From positions 5,890,001 to 5,954,000 of the forward strand of contig NZ_CP046172.1 in the NCBI RefSeq assembly GCF_011801145.1: 64,000 nucleotides of DNA, given 5' to 3'. The stretch is from Nocardia arthritidis (lineage in GTDB: Bacteria; Actinomycetota; Actinomycetes; Mycobacteriales; Mycobacteriaceae). How positions within the stretch are numbered: position 1 is the first letter of the stretch; every line of letters begins with the position of its first letter. Of this stretch, positions 34,488-43,025 are shown piece after piece. The notes below the pieces were generated by a model that was given only the letters and a program-made list of their open reading frames with translations, was not told where the DNA came from and did no database searches. A program made the translations under genes and the position numbers.

Positions 34488-34800
34488 CACGCAATTCCCG
34501 CAAGGTCTCGACTGCGAAATCACCGGTGACATCCGACTCCGGATCTTTTGCTAGCGCCTTGCGAATCTCGGCGAAGGCCTCGGCCTTCTCGTCGGGAATC
34601 TCAACGCCCGCCCCGGGTCCTGGATCGCTGGCAAGTGCCTGCCGAACGGCGACGGTCGCGCCCGACTTCGGAGGGCGTCGCGCCATCGCGATGAATTCCT
34701 GCCACAGATATGCGGAGAGCGACATACCCGCTTCGGCGGCGCAGGTACGGAGTACCTCGACAACCTCTTCGGGTACGTCATCAATCCGGATCGTGGCCAT
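34480..34800 (-). CDS. VapB-like ribbon-helix-helix antitoxin (orphaned)
   Basis: The 106-residue protein starts MATIRIDDVPEEVVEVLRTC, AAEAGMSLSAYLWQEFIAMA, the FitA/VapB type of RHH fold with the DNA-binding beta strand ATIRIDD. A Pro/Lys linker and an acidic C-terminus (EAFAEIRKALAKDPESDV) that would block the toxin follow. It overlaps the start of a VapC remnant and has a symmetric operator directly upstream. Without a toxin it may persist as an autorepressor or as an anti-addiction protein against related toxins (inference). Confidence 0.75.
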   Translation of the reverse strand: MATIRIDDVPEEVVEVLRTCAAEAGMSLSAYLWQEFIAMARRPPKSGATVAVRQALASDPGPGAGVEIPDEKAEAFAEIRKALAKDPESDVTGDFAVETLRELRGE

Positions 34801-34819
34801 AGCGCTTATATGTAGCGCT
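34801..34819. promoter_or_regulatory. Operator-promoter of the VapB-like antitoxin
   Basis: AGCGCT (34801-34806) and AGCGCT (34814-34819), each palindromic, flank a TATA-rich spacer on the minus strand (TACATATA) immediately before the start codon. The -10 would sit between the two half-sites, fitting autorepression and a leaderless mRNA. Confidence 0.55.
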
Positions 34820-34844
34820 ACGGCCACGCTTCGCGAGCGGTTAA

Positions 34845-36203
34845 CTACATCGACGCGATCAGCCGGTCGACTCGTTCGTCCACCGAGCGGAACGGGTCCT
34901 TGCAGAGCACGGTGCGCTGGGCCTGGTCGTTCAGCTTGAGGTGGACCCAGTCGACGGTGAAGTCGCGGCCCGCCTCCTGGGCGGCGGTGATGAAGTCGCC
35001 GCGCAGTTTCGCCCTGGTGGTCTGCGGCGGGGTGTCCACCGCGGCGTCGACGGCCTCGTCCTCGGTGATCCGCTTGGCCAGCCCCTTGCGCTGCAGCAGG
35101 TCGAAGACGCCGCGGCCGCGCTTGATGTCGTGGTAGGCCAGATCGAGCTGGGCGATCTTGGGGTCGGCCAGCTCCATGTTGTAGCGGTCCTGGTAGCGCT
35201 GGAAGAGTTTGCGCTTGATCACCCAGTCGATCTCGGTGTCGACCTTGGCGAAGTCCTGACTCTCCACCGCGTCCAGCGTGCGACCCCACAGGTCGACGAC
35301 CTGGTCGATCTGCGGATCGCGGTCGCGGTTGCGCAGGTGCTCGACGGCGCGGGCGTAGTACTCGCGCTGGATATCGAGGGCGCTGGCCTGCCTGCCGCCC
35401 GCCAACCGCACCGGACGGCGCCCGGTGAGATCGTGCGAAACCTCGCGAATGGCACGAATCGGATTGTCCAGCGCGAAATCTCGGAACGAGACGCCCGCCT
35501 CGATCATCTCCAGCACCAGGGCGGCGGTGCCGACCTTGAGCATGGTTGTGGTCTCGGACATATTCGAATCGCCGACGATGACATGCAGGCGGCGGTACTT
35601 CTCCGCGTCGGCGTGCGGCTCGTCGCGGGTGTTGATGATCGGCCGCGACCGCGTGGTCGCCGAGGAGACGCCCTCCCAGATGTGTTCGGCGCGCTGCGAG
35701 AGGCAGAAGGTGGCGGCCTTCGGCGTCTGCAACACCTTGCCTGCGCCGCAGATCAGCTGGCGGGTGACCAGGAACGGCAGCAGCACATCGGAGATCCGGG
35801 AGAACTCCCCGGCCCGCACGACGAGGAAGTTCTCGTGGCAGCCGTAGGAGTTGCCCGCCGAATCGGTGTTGTTCTTGAACAGGTAGATATCGCCGCCGAT
35901 ACCTTCCTCGGCGAGCCGCTGCTCGGCGTCGATGAGCAGCTCTTCCAGCACCCGCTCCCCCGCGCGGTCGTGGGTGACCAGCTGGTGCAGGCTGTCGCAT
36001 TCGGCGGTGGCGTACTCCGGATGCGACCCGACGTCGAGGTAGAGCCGAGCACCGTTGCGGAGGAACACGTTCGAGCTACGGCCCCAGGACACGACCCGGC
36101 GGAAAAGGTACCGGGCTACCTCGTCGGGGGACAGCCGACGGTGACCGTGGAAGGTGCACGTGACACCGAATTCGGTCTCGATCCCCATGATTCGTCGCTG
36201 CAC
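34845..36203 (-). CDS. pafA: Pup-protein ligase PafA
   Basis: PafA uses ATP to join the C-terminal Glu of deamidated Pup to substrate lysines. The 452-residue protein has the same length as the M. tuberculosis enzyme and is nearly collinear with it: [20 protein letters not shown] with the ATP/Mg-binding Glu residues, [20 protein letters not shown] with the catalytic Asp region, [39 protein letters not shown] and the end [17 protein letters not shown]. The GTG at 36203 reads [12 protein letters not shown] and lies 7 nt after TAATGT. It follows prcA after a hairpin, so it has its own promoter. Confidence 0.97.
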   Translation of the reverse strand: MQRRIMGIETEFGVTCTFHGHRRLSPDEVARYLFRRVVSWGRSSNVFLRNGARLYLDVGSHPEYATAECDSLHQLVTHDRAGERVLEELLIDAEQRLAEEGIGGDIYLFKNNTDSAGNSYGCHENFLVVRAGEFSRISDVLLPFLVTRQLICGAGKVLQTPKAATFCLSQRAEHIWEGVSSATTRSRPIINTRDEPHADAEKYRRLHVIVGDSNMSETTTMLKVGTAALVLEMIEAGVSFRDFALDNPIRAIREVSHDLTGRRPVRLAGGRQASALDIQREYYARAVEHLRNRDRDPQIDQVVDLWGRTLDAVESQDFAKVDTEIDWVIKRKLFQRYQDRYNMELADPKIAQLDLAYHDIKRGRGVFDLLQRKGLAKRITEDEAVDAAVDTPPQTTRAKLRGDFITAAQEAGRDFTVDWVHLKLNDQAQRTVLCKDPFRSVDERVDRLIASM

Positions 36204-36337
36204 ACTATCGACATTACAGCTATGTCGTACCGTCGCGTGGGGCTGCGGAGAACCGGGATGCATACGTCTTCGCAACGATTTGGGCGGTTTCGCCGATTCT
36301 GCCAAGACCCTGAGCCCATGGGGCCCTTGACACACCT

Positions 36338-36379
36338 CGGGCCCGCGATCACGGCCGACCGACCGGTTTCGCGGGCCCG
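36338..36379 (-). terminator. Terminator after prcA
   Basis: TCGCGGGCCCG and CGGGCCCGCGA form an 11-bp perfect stem with a 20-nt loop, 22 bp past the prcA stop. It separates the pup-prcB-prcA transcript from the pafA promoter. Confidence 0.65.
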
Positions 36380-36400
36380 GGATTGTGTTGTGCCGGTTGA

Positions 36401-37156
36401 CTACTCCGCTTCGGCGTCCTCCGCCTTCGGCTTCGCCTTACCCTTGGCCGGGTTCAGCAACTGCTCCAACTGAGCGCTGGTGATCCGGCGGAAGGCCCGC
36501 CGCGGCCGCGCCTGCTCGAGCGTGGCCACCTCCAGCAGGCTCACCCCGATCACCCGCTTCTCCTTCTCCGGCCCCTCCGAGGCCCCGGCCTGTAGCGCCT
36601 TGACGGCGACGCCGACCGCACCGGCCAGGTCGAGACCCGATTTGTAGGAGGCCTTGAGCGCCGTCACGATGGGTTCGGTGGTGCCGCCCATCACGACGTA
36701 ATCGCGCTCGTCGACGATCGAACCGTCGAAGGTGATCCGGTAGAGCACCGAACGCGGATCCTGCTCCGGATACCCCACCTCGGCGACGCAGATCTCCACC
36801 TCGTACGGCTTCATCTGGTCGCTGAAGATCGAGCCGAGCGCGGAGGCGTACGCGTTGGCCAGCGCCCGCCCCGTGACGTCGCGGCGGTCGAACTGGTAAC
36901 CGCGCAGATCGGCCTGCAGAATGCCACCGCGGCGCAGGCTCTCGAACTCGTTGTACTTGCCGACCGCGGCGAAACCGACCCGGTCGTACAGCTCACTCAC
37001 CTTGTGCAGCGTCGCGGACGGATTCTCCGCGACGAACAGCACGCCCTTGTCGTACACGAGCACCACGACACTGCGACCCCGAGCGATGCCCTTGCGCGCG
37101 AGCTCGGTCTTGTCGCGCACGATCTGCTCGGCCGACATGAAGTACGGCAGGGTCAT
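36401..37156 (-). CDS. prcA: Proteasome alpha subunit PrcA
   Basis: It forms the outer, non-catalytic heptameric rings of the 20S core and gates entry. The 251-residue protein begins [20 protein letters not shown], the alpha-type N-terminal gate and helix, and has [40 protein letters not shown] and [20 protein letters not shown]. The charged [10 protein letters not shown] tail is variable in the family. The ATG overlaps the prcB stop (ATGA), as expected for coupled subunits. Confidence 0.96.
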   Translation of the reverse strand: MTLPYFMSAEQIVRDKTELARKGIARGRSVVVLVYDKGVLFVAENPSATLHKVSELYDRVGFAAVGKYNEFESLRRGGILQADLRGYQFDRRDVTGRALANAYASALGSIFSDQMKPYEVEICVAEVGYPEQDPRSVLYRITFDGSIVDERDYVVMGGTTEPIVTALKASYKSGLDLAGAVGVAVKALQAGASEGPEKEKRVIGVSLLEVATLEQARPRRAFRRITSAQLEQLLNPAKGKAKPKAEDAEAE

Positions 37157-37998
37157 GCGCCTGCACTCCCTTCCTCCGCGGCCTCGCGGTCCGCGACGAT
37201 CGCGCGGGTGATCTCCGCGAGCTGGGCCTCGGTCACCTCGACCGCACCCTCCTCATCGATGACGATCGCCGTCGGATAGATCCCGCGAACCAGGTCGGGA
37301 CCGCCGGTGGCGGTGTCGTCGTCGGCCGCGTCGAACAGGGCCTCCACCGCGATCCGGAGCGCACGCTCCTGATCAATTCCCTTGGCGTACAACTTCTTCA
37401 ACGACGATTTGGCGAACGTCGAGCCGGAACCGACCGCGGCGTAACCGAATCGCTCCTCACTGCGGCCACCCACCACGTCGAACGAGACGATCCGGCCGGC
37501 CCGGTCCGGATCGGTCGCGTTCACGTCGTAGCCGACCAGGATCGGCACGACGGCCAGACCCTGCATGGCGATGGGCAGATTGTCCCGCACCATCTTCGAC
37601 AGTTTGTTGGCCTTACCGTCGAAGGTCAGCGAAACACCCTCGATCTTCTCGTAGTGCTCCAACTCCACCGCGAAGATCCGCACCATCTCCACCGCCATGC
37701 CCGCGGTACCCGCGATCCCGGAGGCGGAGTAGGTGTCGGTGATGAACACCTTCTCGATATCCCGCTGCGCCAACAGGTTTCCCATGGTGGCGCGCCGGTC
37801 GCCCGCGATGAGCACGCCGCCGCGATAACTGATCGCGACGATCGTGGTGCCGTGCGGCGCGATATCCTTCACGGCCGCACCGTCCAACGCGCCGAACCTG
37901 CTGCCGGGCAACAGATCCGGCGCGTGCTCACGCAGATACTCGGAGAAGGATGAGAGGGCGTACCCCAAGTGGAGACGCGTGGGGTCACCTGCAGTCAC
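37153..37998 (-). CDS. prcB: Proteasome beta subunit PrcB
   Basis: The catalytic subunit of the 20S proteasome. The 281-residue precursor has a 50-residue propeptide ([20 protein letters not shown]) removed by autocleavage before Thr51 in [10 protein letters not shown], the N-terminal nucleophile. The catalytic Asp and Lys lie in GDRRATMG and in [11 protein letters not shown] nearby. [16 protein letters not shown] and [20 protein letters not shown] are further family motifs. The GTG start overlaps the pup stop. Confidence 0.97.
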   Translation of the reverse strand: MTAGDPTRLHLGYALSSFSEYLREHAPDLLPGSRFGALDGAAVKDIAPHGTTIVAISYRGGVLIAGDRRATMGNLLAQRDIEKVFITDTYSASGIAGTAGMAVEMVRIFAVELEHYEKIEGVSLTFDGKANKLSKMVRDNLPIAMQGLAVVPILVGYDVNATDPDRAGRIVSFDVVGGRSEERFGYAAVGSGSTFAKSSLKKLYAKGIDQERALRIAVEALFDAADDDTATGGPDLVRGIYPTAIVIDEEGAVEVTEAQLAEITRAIVADREAAEEGSAGA

Positions 37999-38189
37999 TG
38001 GCCGCCCTTCTGAACATACGCGCGGACGAAGTCCTCGGCGTTCTCCTCGAGCACATCGTCGATCTCGTCGAGCAGGTCGTCGGTGTCCTCCGCCAGCTTT
38101 TCCCGGCGCTCCTGGCCCGCGGTCTCGACGCCGTCGAGGCCCTCATCGTCGTCGCCGCCCCCGGCGCGCTTGGTCTGCTCTTGTGCCAT
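37995..38189 (-). CDS. pup: Prokaryotic ubiquitin-like protein Pup
   Basis: The 64-residue intrinsically disordered tag is attached to proteins to send them to the proteasome. It begins [20 protein letters not shown]; the Mpa-binding helix is in [20 protein letters not shown] and [20 protein letters not shown]. It ends in GGQ, so Dop must first deamidate the terminal Gln. The ATG has an AGGAGG-type site (minus-strand AGGAGGTCGGCTGCC) upstream. It is the first gene of the pup-prcB-prcA unit. Confidence 0.97.
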   Translation of the reverse strand: MAQEQTKRAGGGDDDEGLDGVETAGQERREKLAEDTDDLLDEIDDVLEENAEDFVRAYVQKGGQ

Positions 38190-38341
38190 GGCAGCCGACC
38201 TCCTGTAGTCCTCATCATGATCGGAGCCCTAGCCGAGCACGACCCCGATCATGAGCAATGTCCGTGCTCGTACAACAACACTACCCAGCATGAACGACAC
38301 CTTGTCGGATCTGTGTTGAATTTGCCGCGCAAGCGCGGCGG

Positions 38342-38434
38342 GTTCGCGGCCCTGGGAGTCTCGCGTCCGAGCGGTCGAGACTCGCGCCTGCAGCGCATGC
38401 ACTTCGACCGCTCGGACGCGAGACGGCCGCGAAC
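38342..38434. repeat. Long inverted repeat between dop and pup
   Basis: Two nested perfect arm pairs: 21 bp at 38358-38378 with 38404-38424 (beginning GTCTCGCGTCCGAGCG), and an outer 10-bp GTTCGCGGCC (38342-38351) with GGCCGCGAAC (38425-38434), loop 25 nt. A second small hairpin CCGCGC-AA-GCGCGG lies at 38325-38338. It occupies the 311-bp gap after dop, in which no gene is seen. It is a strong terminator or a mobile-type palindrome. Confidence 0.75.
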
Positions 38435-38500
38435 GTCGCTCGTAAGACTCGCTCCCGAGGGGTTGTGTTTGCGAGTTCATTGCCGCCCTTCAACGGGCGC

Positions 38501-40000
38501 CTAGGTCGTCAGCTGTTCGACCAACTGGGCGGCGGTGTCGACGCCGTCGAGCAGCTTGCCGACATGCGATTTGGTGCCGCGGCGGGGTTCCAGCGTCGGA
38601 ATTCGGACCAGCGAATCGCCGCCGAGATCGAAAATCACCGAATCCCAGCTCGCCGCCGCGATATCGGCGCCGAAGCGGCGCAGGCATTCACCCCGGAAAT
38701 AGGCCCTGGTGTCGGTGGGCGGATTGGTCATCGCGTCGAGCACCTGCTGCTCGGTGATCAGCCGCTTCATCGAACCGCGGGCCACCAGGCGGTTGTACAG
38801 GCCCTTCTCCAGGCGCACATCGGAGTACTGCAGATCCATCAGATGCAGTTTCGGGGCGGCCCAGCTCAGGCCCTCGCGCTGGCGCATACCCTCCAGCAGA
38901 CGCAGTTTCGCGGGCCAGTCGAGCAGGTTCGCGCACTCCATCGGATCCCGCTCCAGCAGGTCCAGCACCATCGCCCAGTTGTCCAGGATGTCCTGTACGC
39001 GCGGATCGTCATTACCTTCGCGATCCATGAACTTGGCCACCCGCTCGTGGTAAAGCCGTTGCAGCGCAAGGCCGGTCAGCTCGCGGCCGTCGGCGAGCGC
39101 GACGGTGGCGCGCAGCGTCGGATCGTGACTGATCGCGTGCACCGCGGTGACCGGGCGGGCCAGTTGCAGATCGGACAGGTCCTCCCCCGCCTCGATCAGG
39201 TCGAGCACCAGCGCGGTGCTGCCGACCTTCAGATAGGTCGACATCTCGGCCAGGTTCGCATCGCCGATGATCACGTGCAGGCGGCGGTACTTGTCGGCGT
39301 CGGCGTGCGGTTCGTCGCGGGTGTTGATGATGCCGCGCTTGAGCGTGGTCTCCAGACCCACCTCGACCTCGACGTAGTCGGCGCGCTGGGACAGCTGGAA
39401 TCCGGCGTGATCGCCCGACTGGCCGATGCCGACCCGGCCGGAACCGCAGATCACCTGCCGCGAGACGAAGAACGGGGTGAGCCCGACGATGATCTGGTTG
39501 AACGGGGTGTCGCGGCTCATCAGGTAGTTCTCATGGGTGCCGTAGGAGGCGCCCTTGCCGTCGACATTGTTCTTGTACAGCTGCAGCCGCGGCGCACCCG
39601 GCACGCTCGACGCGTGCCGTGCCGCCGCCTCCATGACGCGCTCGCCCGCCTTGTCCCAGATCACCGCGTCCAGCGGATCGGTCACCTCGGGGGCGGAGTA
39701 TTCGGGGTGGGCGTGGTCGACGTACAGGCGGGCGCCGTTGGTGAGGATCATGTTGGCCGCGCCGACCTCGTCGGCGTCGATCACCGGGGCCGGGCCGTTC
39801 ATCCGGCTCAGATCGAAACCGCGGGCATCGCGCAGCGGCGATTCCACCTCGTAATCCCACCGGGTCCGCTTCGCGCGCGGCACCCCCTCCGCGGCGGCGT
39901 AGGCGAGAACCGCTTGAGTGGAGGTGAGTATCGGATTGGCCGACGGCTCCGTCGGAGTGGAGATGCCGTACTCGACCTCGATACCGATGATGCGCTGCAT
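38501..40000 (-). CDS. dop: Pup deamidase/depupylase Dop
   Basis: Dop converts the C-terminal Gln of Pup to Glu and removes Pup from substrates. The 499-residue homolog of PafA has [20 protein letters not shown], the Dop-specific loop after residue 40 ([20 protein letters not shown]), [20 protein letters not shown] with the catalytic Asp, [20 protein letters not shown], and [20 protein letters not shown]. The ATG at 40000 lies 7 nt after TACGCT; a GTG-like extension upstream is not conserved. mpa, often upstream of dop in mycobacteria, is not in this window. Confidence 0.96.
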   Translation of the reverse strand: MQRIIGIEVEYGISTPTEPSANPILTSTQAVLAYAAAEGVPRAKRTRWDYEVESPLRDARGFDLSRMNGPAPVIDADEVGAANMILTNGARLYVDHAHPEYSAPEVTDPLDAVIWDKAGERVMEAAARHASSVPGAPRLQLYKNNVDGKGASYGTHENYLMSRDTPFNQIIVGLTPFFVSRQVICGSGRVGIGQSGDHAGFQLSQRADYVEVEVGLETTLKRGIINTRDEPHADADKYRRLHVIIGDANLAEMSTYLKVGSTALVLDLIEAGEDLSDLQLARPVTAVHAISHDPTLRATVALADGRELTGLALQRLYHERVAKFMDREGNDDPRVQDILDNWAMVLDLLERDPMECANLLDWPAKLRLLEGMRQREGLSWAAPKLHLMDLQYSDVRLEKGLYNRLVARGSMKRLITEQQVLDAMTNPPTDTRAYFRGECLRRFGADIAAASWDSVIFDLGGDSLVRIPTLEPRRGTKSHVGKLLDGVDTAAQLVEQLTT

Positions 40001-40128
40001 ACGTTCGAGCGTAGTGTGCGCGGCGCGCGATGCCGCCGCAAGCCCGCGCATATGGATTCGGCAATCATCCTCGCGGTGGTACTTCCGGAGGATACGGGTT
40101 CCGGTGCGCGGCCGAGATAGTCGACGGC

Positions 40129-41331
40129 ATGACCGAATCGACCGTCTCCGTCCCCGGCGGGCACACGGGTGTCGCGCCCGCGAGCACGGGTGGCGTCGCG
40201 TCGCGCTTGGCGACGCTCGATGTGCTGCGCGGCATCGCGATACTCGGCACGCTCGGCACCAATATCTGGATCCTCGCCAACCCCGAGGGCATGATCGGAT
40301 ATCTGCACGACGTCGATCGATCCGCGCACGGTTGGATCTGGGTCGAGCGGGTGCTTCAGCAACTGGTCCAGGGCAAGTTCCTCGGACTGCTCACCATCAT
40401 GTTCGGCATCGGCCTTGCCATCCAACAGAATTCGGCGCGCCGGGCCGGACGGCGCTGGCCGGGTAGCTACCCGTGGCGAGCCGGGCTGCTACTGCTCGAC
40501 GGGCTGCTGAACTTCCTGTTCGTCGCCGAATTCGATGTGCTGATGGGCTACGCGGTGACCGGTCTGGTCGTCGCCTTCGTTCTCGCGAAAAGCGAACGGG
40601 CACAACGTCGCTGGCTGACGTGCGCGGCGGGCGTGCACGTCGCGATTCTGACCGTCATCGCGGCGGGCATGATACTCGCGCCACAGCAGTCGAAACCCGC
40701 CCAACCGTTGGACCCGAATCCCTATGCGGACGGCTCCTTCTGGGATCTCGTCGGCTTCCGATTGGCACACCTCGGCACCTTCCGGTTCGAGCCGGTATTC
40801 ATCTTCGCCATGTCGATCGCGCTGTTCCTCACCGGCGCGTTCCTGTATCGCAATGGCGTGTTCCGCGTCGAGGGGTCGCGGATCCGCAAGCGGTTCATGG
40901 CGATCGGCTTCGGGATCGCGCTGCCCATCGACCTGCTCGTCGGCGTGTTGGTCGGCGGTGACGCGATGGCGTTCACCAGATACGGCACCGCGCCGTTCGT
41001 CTCGCTGGGGATTCTCGCGCTGGTCATCGAATTCTATCTGCGACGGCCGCGGGTCGGATTCGTCGGGCGCAGGCTCACCGAGGTCGGCCGGACCGCGCTC
41101 AGCTGCTACATCCTGCAGAACCTGGTCGCGTCGATCCTGTGCTACGGCTGGGGATTCGGGCTCGCGGCACGGGTATCCGACACCGCGCGAGTGCCTTTCA
41201 CGATAGCGATCTATCTCGTCACCGCCGCGGTGATCGTGACGGGTGCGCATCTGTGGTTGCGGCGCTTCGAACGCGGGCCGGTCGAATGGGTGTGGAATGT
41301 GAGCTATCGGGCGCTGGCCCGGGAGCGCTGA
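40129..41331 (+). CDS. DUF418-type multi-pass membrane protein
   Basis: The 400-residue protein starts with [20 protein letters not shown], the RLxxLDxLRGxAxLG signature of DUF418/acyltransferase-like membrane proteins, and has about nine to ten hydrophobic segments. The DUF418 C-terminal part is near [20 protein letters not shown] and [14 protein letters not shown]. Family members are poorly characterised; related acyltransferases modify cell-envelope molecules. GATAGT lies 7 nt before the ATG. It diverges from dop with a 128-bp shared promoter region and ends in a hairpin terminator. Confidence 0.88.
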   Translation: MTESTVSVPGGHTGVAPASTGGVASRLATLDVLRGIAILGTLGTNIWILANPEGMIGYLHDVDRSAHGWIWVERVLQQLVQGKFLGLLTIMFGIGLAIQQNSARRAGRRWPGSYPWRAGLLLLDGLLNFLFVAEFDVLMGYAVTGLVVAFVLAKSERAQRRWLTCAAGVHVAILTVIAAGMILAPQQSKPAQPLDPNPYADGSFWDLVGFRLAHLGTFRFEPVFIFAMSIALFLTGAFLYRNGVFRVEGSRIRKRFMAIGFGIALPIDLLVGVLVGGDAMAFTRYGTAPFVSLGILALVIEFYLRRPRVGFVGRRLTEVGRTALSCYILQNLVASILCYGWGFGLAARVSDTARVPFTIAIYLVTAAVIVTGAHLWLRRFERGPVEWVWNVSYRALARER

Positions 41332-41334
41332 ACC

Positions 41335-41373
41335 CGCCGAGTCGAGCCGTGTCCGCGGCGGCTCGACTCGGCG
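41335..41373 (+). terminator. Terminator after the DUF418 gene
   Basis: CGCCGAGTCGAGCC (41335-41348) and GGCTCGACTCGGCG (41360-41373) form a perfect 14-bp stem, starting 4 bp after the stop. It also faces the converging SDR gene at 41415. Confidence 0.75.
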
Positions 41374-41414
41374 CTGTTCGGCTGGCGAAACCGCCTCGGG
41401 GACAAGGTCGTTCG

Positions 41415-42188
41415 CTACTGTCCGCCGAGCGCCGGGCTCAGCGCGGTGCCGCCGCTCACATCGATCACGTCACCGGTGATCCAGCGGGCGGCGTCGGAGG
41501 CGAGGAAGGCGATCACGTCGGCGACATCGGCGGGCCGCCCGATCCGGCCGAGCGCGGTCATACCGCCCATCGCCGCGCGCATATCGTCATTCAGGACCGA
41601 CGCCATGGTTTCCGTCTCGACCGGGCCGGGCGCCACCGAATTCACCGTGATGCCACGCGAACCGAGTTCCACCGCAAGGGTTTTCGTCATGACATCGATC
41701 GCGCCCTTGGTCATCGCATACGCCACCTGCGACGGCGCGGCCACCCGCGGCGCGATCGAGGAGATGTTCACCACGCGGCCGCCGTCACGCAGCAGCGGCA
41801 CCGCCCGCTGGGTGACGAACAGCGGCGCGGACACATTCACCGCGAACAACCGGTCCACCTCGGCCGGGGTGAGCTGCCCGAGCGAGCCGCCGTTACCGCC
41901 ACCGCCCGCGTTGTTCACCAGAATGTCCAGCCGCTGCCCGGACAGACCCGCCGCCAGCCCGTCGAACAGCGCATCGATGCCCTCGGGCGTGCCGAATTCG
42001 GCCCGCACCGCGAAGGCGCGACCACCGCCCGCCTGTATCTCGCCGACCGTCCGCGCCGCGGCCTCGGCATTACCGCCGTAATGCACGACAACCAGCGCGC
42101 CATCGGCGGCCAACCGCAGCGCGACAGCGCGCCCGATTCCGCGCGAGCCGCCGGTGACGAGAGCGGTTTTGCCGGTAAGCGTTGACAT
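41415..42188 (-). CDS. SDR family oxidoreductase
   Basis: The 257-residue classical short-chain dehydrogenase has TGKTALVTGGSRGIGRAVAL (TGxxxGIG cofactor motif), DILVNNAGGGGNGG, the catalytic Ser in VVNISSIAPRVAA, YAMTKGAIDVMTK (YxxxK), and the C-terminal ADVADVIAFLASDAARWITG, DVIDVSGG. It resembles FabG-like and glucose 1-dehydrogenase-type enzymes; the substrate is unknown. GAGGAG lies 6 nt before the ATG at 42188. Its upstream side faces the tandem repeat array. Confidence 0.92.
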   Translation of the reverse strand: MSTLTGKTALVTGGSRGIGRAVALRLAADGALVVVHYGGNAEAAARTVGEIQAGGGRAFAVRAEFGTPEGIDALFDGLAAGLSGQRLDILVNNAGGGGNGGSLGQLTPAEVDRLFAVNVSAPLFVTQRAVPLLRDGGRVVNISSIAPRVAAPSQVAYAMTKGAIDVMTKTLAVELGSRGITVNSVAPGPVETETMASVLNDDMRAAMGGMTALGRIGRPADVADVIAFLASDAARWITGDVIDVSGGTALSPALGGQ

Positions 42189-42369
42189 TTCGAACTCCTC
42201 TGCGATGGATGATCCGTTACGCGAACCACATTCATCGACAGCGCTCACCGAACACGCACCGTCCGCTCACCGGCGCTCACCGGCGCGTGCGCCGACAACG
42301 ACGGCACATGGGGGCGAGAGTGCGACTACGGCGAACCGCGATGCGTATCCGCCCGACCTGGCACCAGCT

Positions 42370-42925
42370 CGCATGCAGGCGGCGCGATCTGTTTGAAAGG
42401 GGTAGCGCCACCCGCGGTACCGCCCGGAACTCGCCCACGAGCGGAGGTGTTTCCTCCGCCGACGCACATCCCGCAGCGGCGCGCGGAACCCGCCCGCAAG
42501 CCGACCTGTTCATCGGCCAGCGCACATCCCACGGCAGCGCGCGGAACCCGCCCACAAGCCGACCTGTTCATCGGCCAGCGCACATCCCACGGCAGCGCGC
42601 GGAACCCGCCCACAAGCCGACCTGTTCATCGGCCAGCGCACATCCCACGGCAGCGCGCGGAACCCGCCCACAAGCCGACCTGTTCATCGGCCAGCGCACA
42701 TCCCACGGCAGCGCGCGGAACCCGACCACAAGCCGAGGTGTTCGTTCGCCAACGCGTATCTCGCGGCAGAGCGCGGCTCGCCCACGCCGACCTGTTCATC
42801 GGCCAACGCGCATCCCTCGGCACAGCCCGGAACTCGCCCACGCGCCGACGTGTCATTCGCCAACGCGCTCCCTCGGCAGCGCGCGGATCTCGACCACAAG
42901 CCGAGACTGTTTGCTTGGCTCGCGT
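42370..42925 (+). repeat. 58-bp tandem repeat array (VNTR-like)
   Basis: The marker GACCTGTTCATCGGCC recurs at 42503, 42561, 42619 and 42677, exactly 58 bp apart, and these four units are almost identical (GGCCAGCGCACATCCCACGG, CAGCGCGCGGAACCCGCCCA, CAAGCC). Diverged units continue on both sides at 42386, 42444, 42735, 42789, 42847 and 42903, making about ten. Since 58 is not a multiple of three, the long reading frames crossing it change frame at each unit and are not genes. No spacers occur, so it is not CRISPR. It fills most of the 837-bp gap between the SDR and the AfsR-type regulator. Confidence 0.9.
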
Positions 42926-43025
42926 ATCGGGTGTGATGGGTTCGGGGCGACCACTGGATGCCTGGCTGGGTGGGTCGAGTGCATACTCGTGCGCGTGTGC
43001 GTTGCCGGTCCGATGGGAAGTTGAC

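Noticed and set aside
34941..36473. 510-codon plus-strand frame opposite pafA
   Set aside because: Shadow of pafA, which matches Pup ligase along its whole length.
42386..42925. Possible CRISPR array
   Set aside because: Units follow one another without unique spacers, unit length is 58 bp, and no cas genes are near.
42393..43025. Long reading frame upstream of the AfsR-type regulator, rich in TRPQADLFIGQRTSHGS repeats
   Set aside because: It runs through the 58-bp tandem array, whose unit is not a multiple of three, so all frames carry the same peptide pieces in turn. The regulator's own start has a ribosome binding site.
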